DNA of 35,712 bases from contig NZ_JAENRY010000088.1 of NCBI RefSeq assembly GCF_016612545.1, positions 1 to 35,712 on the forward strand, written 5' to 3'. Positions 23,407 through 29,481 of the stretch are shown here, one piece after another. This stretch comes from Streptomyces sp. MBT65. GTDB lineage: Bacteria > Actinomycetota > Actinomycetes > Streptomycetales > Streptomycetaceae. A program made the position numbers and the translations under genes. The notes beneath the pieces were generated by a model. It saw only the letters and a list, made by a program, of their open reading frames with translations, searched no databases and was not told the origin of the DNA. Position 1 is the first letter of the stretch, and each line of letters starts with the position of its first letter.

Positions 23407-24921
23407 TCAGTGCGCCTCCTCGTGTCGGCGTCGCAGCGGAGCCTTCCCGCCGCCCGCCGCGGTGGTGCCGCGCGCCGCGGCGCGGGCCGGGCCGTCGGGG
23501 ATCGTGAAGGCGAAGACGGCGGTCGCCGCGGCGAGGGCGGCCAGCGTGAAGTAGGCGTGCTGGTAGGCGGAGATGGGCGGATTCGCCGCGGCCGCCGTGG
23601 GCGTGCTCAGGACCAGGGCCGTGGTCACCGCCGCCGGTGCGAAGGCGCCCCCGGTCTGCCGTACGACCGTGTTGAGGGTGGAGGCCTGGGCCAGGTCCTT
23701 GCGGGAGAGGGTCGCCAGGGAGGCCACCGTGGTCGGCATGAAGACGCCGCCCATGCCGACGCCCAGCAGGAACATGTAGCCGCGGAAGGTCCACAGGCTC
23801 GTGTCCTGGTCGCAGGTGGCGAGGAGCAGCAGGACCGCGCTCACCATCGCCAGTCCGCTGCCGATGATGATCCGGGGGCCGACCCTGGAGTAGAGGATCC
23901 CGGCGATCTGGACGGTCAGCAGGACGCCGAAGGCCTCGGGGAACGTGCTCGTGCCGGACTCCAGCGCGGAACGGCCCTGACCCTGCTGGAGGAAGAGCGG
24001 GCCGAGGTACATCGCGCCGAGGATCGGCACCAGGCCCACCAGATTGATCAGATTGGTGTCCCGGAAGAGCCGGTCCGCGAAGAGACGGAGCTTCAACAGG
24101 GGCTCGGAGACACGTAGTTCGAAGACGACGGCGGCGGCGAGCAGGACCGCGCCCAGGACGAGGGCGGTGACGACGGAGGGGGAGGACCAGCCGCGGTTGG
24201 GACCCTCGCTGACGCCGAACATCACACCGCCCAGCGCCGCCGCGCTCAACAGCAGCCCGGTGAGGTCGAAGCGGCCGGGCCGGTGGCCGCGGTGCCCGGC
24301 GAGGAACAGCGCCCCGAACAGTACGGCGGGCAGACCGAGCGGCAGGTTGACGTAGAACACCCAGCGCCAGGACAGATGGTCCACCAGCAGCCCGCCGAGC
24401 ATGGGGGCGACGGCCGGGGCGATCTGCTGCGGGATGATCATGTACCGCGAGATCCGCACCTGCTCCCAGGAGTTGAAGGTGCTGTAGAGCAGTGACGACG
24501 CGGCCGGGAACAGCACTCCGGCGGACAGGCCCTGCACCGCGCGGGAGGCGACGAGCTGACCGAGGTCGGCCGCCGCGCCGCACAGCAGCGACGAGGTGAG
24601 GAAGGCGCCGAGGGCGGTGAGCAGCACGTGTTTGGCGCCGAACCGTTCGACCAGCCAGGCGGAGGCGGGGATGGCCATGGCCAGGCAGACCGGGTAGACC
24701 ACGACGACCCCGTCCAGGGCGGCCGTCGTCAGGTGGAACTGGCGGGCGATCGACGGGAGCGCCACGGTCGTGATCGCACCGTCGACGATCGCTATGAACG
24801 TCACGCAGACGCACATGACGGGGACGACCAGCCGCTGACCGGGGCGGAGGCGGCGCGGTATTCGGGGGACGAGCGGGACACGGGGAGCACGGGGGACGGG
24901 AAGGCGTCGGAACGGCAGCAC
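23407..24921 (-). CDS. DHA2-type MFS exporter
   Basis: A 504-aa transporter with about 14 hydrophobic helices. It starts with a Pro/Arg-rich N-terminus and helix 1 (FIAIVDGAITTVALPSIA), has a motif-A-like segment (WLVERFGAKHVLL), the helix-5 segment QQIAPAVAPMLGGLLVDHLSWRW and a basic C-terminus. This is the drug:proton antiporter group. GTG 24921 is chosen because the frame upstream loses coding character and a -10 box ends six bases before it, which suggests a leaderless message. It is divergent from a MarR gene, and an operator palindrome lies in its promoter. The truncated LuxR-like gene follows 39 bases downstream and may be co-transcribed. Confidence 0.9.
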   Translation of the reverse strand: MLPFRRLPVPRAPRVPLVPRIPRRLRPGQRLVVPVMCVCVTFIAIVDGAITTVALPSIARQFHLTTAALDGVVVVYPVCLAMAIPASAWLVERFGAKHVLLTALGAFLTSSLLCGAAADLGQLVASRAVQGLSAGVLFPAASSLLYSTFNSWEQVRISRYMIIPQQIAPAVAPMLGGLLVDHLSWRWVFYVNLPLGLPAVLFGALFLAGHRGHRPGRFDLTGLLLSAAALGGVMFGVSEGPNRGWSSPSVVTALVLGAVLLAAAVVFELRVSEPLLKLRLFADRLFRDTNLINLVGLVPILGAMYLGPLFLQQGQGRSALESGTSTFPEAFGVLLTVQIAGILYSRVGPRIIIGSGLAMVSAVLLLLATCDQDTSLWTFRGYMFLLGVGMGGVFMPTTVASLATLSRKDLAQASTLNTVVRQTGGAFAPAAVTTALVLSTPTAAAANPPISAYQHAYFTLAALAAATAVFAFTIPDGPARAAARGTTAAGGGKAPLRRRHEEAH

Positions 24922-24927
24922 ATGCTG

Positions 24928-24933
24928 AGCATA
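24928..24933 (-). promoter_or_regulatory. -10 box of the exporter promoter (leaderless start)
   Basis: TATGCT on the minus strand is followed by six bases and then the GTG start codon, and there is no ribosome-binding sequence. This is the layout of a leaderless actinobacterial transcript. The -35 region is weak, as expected for a regulated promoter. Confidence 0.45.
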
Positions 24934-24947
24934 CTCACTATGTGAGT
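24933..24947. promoter_or_regulatory. MarR-type operator palindrome
   Basis: actcac-tat-gtgagt is a perfect 6-3-6 palindrome. Partial symmetry continues outward as gagcat and gctc. It lies directly upstream of the exporter -10 box, inside the spacer of that promoter, and close to the -35 zone of the marR promoter, where bound repressor would block both. Confidence 0.7.
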
Positions 24948-24970
24948 GCTCATTGCTGTCGGCCGGCTCG

Positions 24971-24976
24971 TACAAT
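24971..24976 (+). promoter_or_regulatory. -10 box of the marR promoter
   Basis: tacaat is a near-consensus -10 hexamer 28 bases before the MarR ATG. No good -35 is visible at 17-18 bases; that zone abuts the operator palindrome at 24933-24947. Confidence 0.5.
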
Positions 24977-25004
24977 CGGTCCTCACCACGGAACGGGGAA
25001 CGCC

Positions 25005-25436
25005 ATGGCAGTGCACGGCAGCAGCGACATCCTGGTCGACGAGCTCTACGAGACGACGCACCAGTTGCGCCAGTTCGTCGAGACCCGGCTGCGGGCGGGC
25101 GGGGCCTCGGTCGCGCGGCTGCGTGCCCTGCGGATGCTCGCGCTGTCCGAACGGCCCCTCCGCATGCGGGACTTGAGCGAGATGACCGGCGTCGCGGCAC
25201 GGACCACGACCAGCATCGTCGACAGCCTGGAACGCGACGGGCTGGTGGAGCGCCTACGCCATCCCGACGACCGCCGCGCGTTCCTGCTGCGCCTCACCGA
25301 CAAGGGCCGGGAGTGCCACCGCGAGGCGGAAGAGGTCGACGGCCTCGCACTCGCGGAGGCGACGGCCGAGCTGGACGCGGAGGACCGGGCGCAGTTGCGG
25401 ACCCTGCTGGCGCGTATCCGCAAGGCGACTTCCTGA
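25005..25436 (+). CDS. MarR-family transcriptional regulator
   Basis: A 143-aa winged-helix protein. The helix-turn-helix is MRDLSEMTGVAARTTTSIVDSLERDGLVER (about residues 58-87) and the wing is HPDDRRAFLLRLTDKG. Long N- and C-terminal helices form the dimer interface. It is divergent from the exporter gene and an operator palindrome lies between them, so it most likely represses the exporter and itself and is released by the drug. ATG 25005 has GGAACGGGGAA just upstream and the MarR fold starts directly. A strong hairpin after the stop isolates it from the convergent NUDIX-like gene. Confidence 0.9.
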   Translation: MAVHGSSDILVDELYETTHQLRQFVETRLRAGGASVARLRALRMLALSERPLRMRDLSEMTGVAARTTTSIVDSLERDGLVERLRHPDDRRAFLLRLTDKGRECHREAEEVDGLALAEATAELDAEDRAQLRTLLARIRKATS

Positions 25437-25498
25437 CGCCGGTTCGCGAGGCGCGGGCAGCGGTTCCGTCGCGGAGCCGGCGGCCGATCCGTGCGGTA

Positions 25499-25550
25499 GC
25501 GGCGTGGCGCGGGCCAGGGGCACACCGCGTGACCTGGCCCGCGCCGCCGC
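25499..25550. terminator. Hairpin between convergent MarR and NUDIX-like genes
   Basis: gcgcgggccagg (25507-25518) pairs with cctggcccgcgc (25533-25544), and the stem extends with gcggcg/cgccgc across a 2-base bulge. It lies about midway between the two convergent stops and can serve both. Confidence 0.8.
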
Positions 25551-25609
25551 ACTCCTTGTGTCCGGTGTGACGTCCACGCAGTGGAACCCCGTGCGGGAGC
25601 CGGTGTTTC

Positions 25610-25987
25610 CTACACGGGCGTATGGCCCTCCAGGTAGGTGTGCACGGGTCCCGGCAACCCGGCCGCGAGGGCGTCGGCGAACGAGGCCCAGCGCACTTGG
25701 CCCGCGGTGAGTTGGGCCTCGCCCGACGGGTCGTCGCTCAGGAGTTGGCACACCACGGCCGGCCCGCCTCCGGACTCGGCTCCCAGAAGGCTTGTGCCGT
25801 CCACGAGATAGCCGGTGAGTTCGTACACCACCCGCGCGGCGGTGGCCTGCGCCGTCTCGGCCTCCTCGGGGACGCCGGACGGCAGGCTCCACCCGCCCTG
25901 CTCGTCCACCAGCAGCAGACGTCCGTCGTTCAAGACGACCGCGTCCACCGCGCCCTCGACGGCCTCGGCGGCCTGTTCCAACGTCAT
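25610..25987 (-). CDS. NUDIX-fold protein with degenerate NUDIX box
   Basis: A 125-aa protein with the NUDIX layout: strand VDAVVLNDGRLLLVDEQGGWSLPSG, then the box region GVPEEAETAQATAARVVYELTG. The consensus GX5EX7REUXEEXGU is only partly kept: the first G and E and the R are present, but R-E is R-V and E-E is Y-E. The Glu residues that hold the catalytic metal are therefore partly missing. It may be a non-hydrolytic NUDIX protein or a weak hydrolase of a nucleoside-diphosphate-linked compound. ATG 25987 follows GAGAGGA about ten bases upstream. It is a single-gene unit, divergent from the small unknown gene at 26222. Confidence 0.75.
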   Translation of the reverse strand: MTLEQAAEAVEGAVDAVVLNDGRLLLVDEQGGWSLPSGVPEEAETAQATAARVVYELTGYLVDGTSLLGAESGGGPAVVCQLLSDDPSGEAQLTAGQVRWASFADALAAGLPGPVHTYLEGHTPV

Positions 25988-26221
25988 GTCCCAACTGTCC
26001 TCTCACACAAGGAGCGACCGCCCGTCCGGCCACGTCCGAGCCCCTTTCCTACCCGGGACGCACCGGTTCACGCGATACGCACCCACCCGGTGGCTGCCCG
26101 CAGGATTCGGGCCGCATCTCTTCCTGCGGGCGAGGGGGACTGACGGACGGGAACCGCGACCCCCCTCCAAGCGTTCCCCCCTTGCGCAGGAGTGGTGACG
26201 CCCCGTCAAGGATGGTGCCAG

Positions 26222-26653
26222 ATGGACCCGGTGTCGGTAGGACTGCTCGCGTCGCTCGCCGGCGGTGCGGGCGGCGAGGTGGGACGACAGGTGTGGACGG
26301 GCCTCACGACTCTCGTACGGAGACCGTTCCACCGTGGCGACGACAGCCCGGGCGGGCCGATTCCGGGCGAGGACGAACTGGCGCGCCTGCGGCAGGCCCC
26401 CGGTGACGGGACCCGGGCCCACGCGCTGAGCACGGCCCTGGCCGTACGCGCGGCACTGGACCCCGACTTCGCCACCGCCCTCGCCGCCTGGCACGAACAG
26501 GCGAAGCTGGTCCGCACCGGCGACGGTTCGGTCAACAACTCGATCAGCGGCGGCAGTTACTACGCCCCGGTCCTCATGGGCCGCGACTTCCCGAACGCCA
26601 CCGTCACCCCCGCACCGCCACCACGGCCCGGCGAGCCGGACGCGGGGGAGTGA
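26222..26653 (+). CDS. Small actinobacterial protein with NSISGG-type tail
   Basis: A 143-aa protein. The N-terminal half is a Gly/Ala-rich helix (VGLLASLAGGAGGEVGRQVW) and an acidic helical stretch (GEDELARLRQA), then an Ala-rich helix ending in AAWHEQAKLV. The C-terminal third has VNNSISGGSYYAPVLMGRDF and a Pro-rich tail. The NxISGGxxxxPVxxGRDF pattern resembles a beta-type motif I associate with actinobacterial conflict and signalling proteins that often read NxISGGxxxGPVVQGRDI; this link is from memory and needs a search. No enzyme motif is visible. ATG 26222 has AAGGATGG ten bases upstream. A hairpin follows and the transporter gene starts 108 bases later. Confidence 0.7.
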   Translation: MDPVSVGLLASLAGGAGGEVGRQVWTGLTTLVRRPFHRGDDSPGGPIPGEDELARLRQAPGDGTRAHALSTALAVRAALDPDFATALAAWHEQAKLVRTGDGSVNNSISGGSYYAPVLMGRDFPNATVTPAPPPRPGEPDAGE

Positions 26654-26665
26654 CGACCGCCGCCT

Positions 26666-26689
26666 GAGGGCACTGCCGTCAGCGCCCTC
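26666..26689 (+). terminator. Hairpin after the small unknown gene
   Basis: gagggcactg (26666-26675) pairs with cagcgccctc (26680-26689) with one mismatch and a 4-base loop, followed by a short pyrimidine run (cctttc). It begins 13 bases after the stop. Confidence 0.6.
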
Positions 26690-26749
26690 CCTTTCGGCCA
26701 GGGCGGCCTCGCATCAGGACATAGCCGACAACACGGCCCGACCCCGACC

Positions 26750-26755
26750 TACGTT
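26750..26755 (+). promoter_or_regulatory. -10 box of the TDT transporter gene (leaderless start)
   Basis: tacgtt is followed by six bases and the ATG at 26762; no ribosome-binding sequence is visible. A -35 candidate (ccgaca, 26725-26730) has a long 19-base spacer. The layout fits a leaderless transcript. Confidence 0.4.
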
Positions 26756-26761
26756 GGGCCC

Positions 26762-27883
26762 ATGATCCGCAGCTCCTCGTCCACCCGCCCCCTGCCACCC
26801 ACGACACCCGGCACGGCACGTCCACCCCTCAGCCCCAGTTGGTTCGCGGCCGTGATGGGTACCGGCATCGTCGCCAACGCGGCGGCGACCCTGCCCCGGA
26901 GCCTCCCCGGACTGGGGACCGCCGCCACCGTCGTCTGGGTGGGTGCCGTACTGCTGCTGGTCGTGCTGGCCGTCCGCTGCCTCCGGGACCGGGCGCTGCG
27001 GTCGCACGCGGCCGATCCGGTCGTGGCCCAGTTCTTCGGCGCACCGCCGATGGCACTGCTCACGGTCGGCGCCGGGACGCTGCTGCTCGGCCGCAGGGTG
27101 ATCGGGCTCGACGCCGCGCTGGACGTGGACCGGGTGCTGTGGTCGCTCGGCACCGTCCTCGGCCTCGCCACCGCCTGCGCGGTGCCGTATCTGATGATCA
27201 CCCGGCACCGTTTCGCCCCGGACGCGGCCTTCGGCGGCTGGCTGATGCCGATCGTGCCGCCGATGGTCTCCGCCGCGACCGGCGCCCTGCTCGTCCCCCA
27301 CACCCCGCCCGGCCAACTCCGGCTCGCCCTCCTCCTCGCCTGCTACGCGATGCTCGGCCTCGGCCTCGTCGCCGCCCTCCTGGTCCTGACCATGCTCTAC
27401 GGCCGCCTCGTGCACCACGACGCACCCACCGGCGCGATGGTGCCCACGGTATGGATCGGCCTCGGGGCCCTGGGCCAGGCGGTGACGGCACTCGGCGCCC
27501 TGGCCGCGGCCGCACCGAGCGCACTGCCCGCGCTCTACGCCCGGGGCGCCGAAGCCCTCGCGCTGCTGGGCGGCGTCCTGGTCTGGGGCTTCGCCCTGCT
27601 GTGGCTGGCGCTCGCCGTCGCCCTGACCGCACGGACGATCCGTGCCGGGCTGCCGTTCGCGCCCACGTGGTGGTCGTTCATCTTCCCGTTCGGCGCGCTG
27701 GTGACCGCGACCAGCGCCCTCGCGGCCCGCACGGACTCGGTGCTCTTCGTGTGGCCCGCCCTCGTGTTCTACGCGCTGCTCGTCCTGGCCTGGATCGTCG
27801 TGACCGGCCGCTCCCTGCGCCACGCCACCACCCGGCGGATCGCCCCTCAGACAGCACGAGAGCTGAGCAACTCCCCAGCCTGA
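26762..27883 (+). CDS. TDT-family (TehA/SLAC1-like) transporter
   Basis: A 373-aa integral membrane protein with about ten helices. The family start PSWFAAVMGTGIVANAAATLP carries the conserved GTGI segment, and helix 9-10 has LPFAPTWWSFIFPFGA, typical of tellurite-resistance/dicarboxylate transporters and SLAC1-like anion channels. Members move C4-dicarboxylates, sulfite or other anions; tellurite resistance is only one phenotype. The ATG at 26762 is the only start before the first helix. It converges with the DUF6884-like gene (five bases between stops). Nothing nearby fixes the substrate, although a sulfite-oxidase-fold enzyme lies 5 kb away. Confidence 0.88.
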   Translation: MIRSSSSTRPLPPTTPGTARPPLSPSWFAAVMGTGIVANAAATLPRSLPGLGTAATVVWVGAVLLLVVLAVRCLRDRALRSHAADPVVAQFFGAPPMALLTVGAGTLLLGRRVIGLDAALDVDRVLWSLGTVLGLATACAVPYLMITRHRFAPDAAFGGWLMPIVPPMVSAATGALLVPHTPPGQLRLALLLACYAMLGLGLVAALLVLTMLYGRLVHHDAPTGAMVPTVWIGLGALGQAVTALGALAAAAPSALPALYARGAEALALLGGVLVWGFALLWLALAVALTARTIRAGLPFAPTWWSFIFPFGALVTATSALAARTDSVLFVWPALVFYALLVLAWIVVTGRSLRHATTRRIAPQTARELSNSPA

Positions 27884-27888
27884 TCGGG

Positions 27889-28335
27889 CTAGTTGACGGG
27901 TCCCTTGCGCAGTGCCGCGAGGCGGGCCATCTGCTCGCCCATGCCCCGGGTCCCGGCGAGCGGGGTGAGGGCGTGCGGCCAGACGGAGCGGACCAGGCGG
28001 ACATGCCGTGCGCCACCGAGGGCGACGACCGGGTCGAGATGCACGATGCCCCGCAACGTCGCCTGTTCCAGAACGAGTCGGGGCGTCACGGAGTCCGTCG
28101 TACCGTGCGGGGTGTCGTACGGCTCGACGACGTCGTCGAGGTCGAGCAGGCCGTAGCGCGCGGAGAGGATCAGCAGTCGGTCGGGGCGCAGCGCCTCGGC
28201 CGCCCCGCGGCACGCGCGGTGGTACGAGCCGATGTACAGGTCCGCCGCCCGTGCGGCCCGGTCCAACTTGCGGCTGCCGCACGGGATGACGACGAGTTCC
28301 GGATTGACGAGGTCGAGATGGTCGTACGCGGTCAT
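27889..28335 (-). CDS. DUF6884-like protein
   Basis: A 148-aa protein with the pattern LVVIPCGSRKLD, then ADLYIGSYHRACRGAAEAL and DRLLILSARYGLLDLDD. This PCGSxK / YxGSYH / SAxYGLL signature matches a family of short actinobacterial proteins (DUF6884 type) that I recall as distantly similar to YaaA-like or transglycosylase-associated proteins; function is not established. There is no signal or membrane segment. The ATG at 28335 overlaps the TGA of the GlxA-type regulator gene (ATGA), so the two are translated together. Convergent with the TDT transporter. Confidence 0.7.
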   Translation of the reverse strand: MTAYDHLDLVNPELVVIPCGSRKLDRAARAADLYIGSYHRACRGAAEALRPDRLLILSARYGLLDLDDVVEPYDTPHGTTDSVTPRLVLEQATLRGIVHLDPVVALGGARHVRLVRSVWPHALTPLAGTRGMGEQMARLAALRKGPVN

Positions 28336-29375
28336 GCCTGTCCGTCCTGTTCTGTTTCTTCTTCTCTTTTTTCGCCGTTCGCGCCCGTACGGCCGACACC
28401 GGTCGTCCGGAAACTGGTCCGGAACGCACCCGGCGTCACCCCCAACTGCCGTACGAAAGCCCTGCGGAGCGACTCGGCCGAGCCGAATCCGGTGTGGCGC
28501 GCCACCACCGGCAGCGGGTCGTCACCGGTCTCCAGCAGCACCTGGGCGGCCTCCAGCCGGACCTGTTCCACATACCGGGCCGGGGTGGTGCCCACCTCTT
28601 CGTCGAAGAGTCGGCTCATGTGGCGGACGCTGAGGCCGGCGCGGCGGGACATGGCGGCCAGGGTGTGCGGGGCGCCGGGGTTCTCGGCGACCGCGTCCAG
28701 CACTCCGCGGAGCGTCTCCTGCCGGGAGTGCGGGACCTGGGAGCGGACGCTGAACTGGGACTGTCCGCCCGGCCGTTGCATGAAGACGACCATGTCCTTG
28801 GCGACCGCCCGGGCCACCCGCGCACCCCAGTGCTCCTCGACGAGCGCCAGGGACAGGTCGATCCCGGCGCTGACACCCGCCGAGGTCATCATCGGCCCGT
28901 CCCGCACGAAGACGGCGTCCGGTTCGACCCGTACCGACGGGAAACGCACGGCCAGTTGGCGTGACTGGCGCCAGTGCGTCACGGCGCGCCGCCCGCGCAG
29001 CAGCCCGGCGGCGGCCAGCAGGAATGCGCCGGTGCACACCGACGCCGTACACCGCGCCAGACCGTGCAGTCTCCGGACGGCCCCGAGGAGCGCGTCGTCC
29101 TTGAGTAGCGTCTCCCATTCCGGACCGCCCGGGACCACCAGTACGTCGTAGGGCTCACGCACGTCGTCGACGCGGACGTCGGCGCTGATCCGGGTACCTG
29201 CGGAGGTGATCACGGCCGCCCCGTCCTCGGACGCGATCCGTACGCGGTAGCGTCCGCCGAAGTCGTTGGCCGAGGTGAACACCTCGATCGGGCCGGTCAC
29301 ATCGAGCAGCCGCACACCCGGGAAGACGAGCACGGTGACGGTGAGGGGGCCCGCTCCGGGACGGTTGTGGTTCAT
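28332..29375 (-). CDS. GlxA-family AraC-type transcriptional regulator
   Basis: A 347-aa regulator. The N-terminal DJ-1/PfpI-like domain (about 10-175) has VFPGVRLLDVTGPIEVF, VVPGGPEW and the elbow TASVCTGAFLLAAAGLL with a Cys at the usual site, and acts as the ligand-sensing part. The C-terminal AraC domain (about 220-325) has two HTH motifs (LAAMSRRAGLSVRHMSRLF and GFGSAESLRRAFVRQLGVTPG). A Glu/Lys-rich tail follows. Family members often control amide, nitrile or carnitine metabolism; the target here is unknown. ATG 29375 has no clear ribosome site. The gene overlaps the DUF6884-like gene by four bases. Confidence 0.92.
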   Translation of the reverse strand: MNHNRPGAGPLTVTVLVFPGVRLLDVTGPIEVFTSANDFGGRYRVRIASEDGAAVITSAGTRISADVRVDDVREPYDVLVVPGGPEWETLLKDDALLGAVRRLHGLARCTASVCTGAFLLAAAGLLRGRRAVTHWRQSRQLAVRFPSVRVEPDAVFVRDGPMMTSAGVSAGIDLSLALVEEHWGARVARAVAKDMVVFMQRPGGQSQFSVRSQVPHSRQETLRGVLDAVAENPGAPHTLAAMSRRAGLSVRHMSRLFDEEVGTTPARYVEQVRLEAAQVLLETGDDPLPVVARHTGFGSAESLRRAFVRQLGVTPGAFRTSFRTTGVGRTGANGEKREEETEQDGQA

Positions 29376-29427
29376 CGCACGCCCAGGATGCGTCAGTGAC
29401 CGGCGCCGATGCCATGACCGGCTTCCT

Positions 29428-29458
29428 CCCTGCTGGGAGGTGCTGCCTCCCAGCAGGG
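29428..29458 (-). terminator. 13-bp hairpin after the S15 peptidase gene
   Basis: ccctgctgggagg (29428-29440) and cctcccagcaggg (29446-29458) are exact reverse complements around a 5-base loop. It lies 24 bases downstream of the peptidase stop and 53 bases upstream of the GlxA-type regulator start. Confidence 0.85.
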
Positions 29459-29481
29459 TGCGGCCGTCGTCGTGGGCCCAA

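Noticed and set aside
24922..25200. A longer start for the exporter at 23407-24921
   Set aside because: The extra part is Arg/Ala/Ser-rich, overlaps the divergent MarR gene and would bury the promoter and operator.
27598..27890. Minus-strand reading frames inside the TDT transporter
   Set aside because: They are antisense to membrane helices of the transporter and have no ribosome site.
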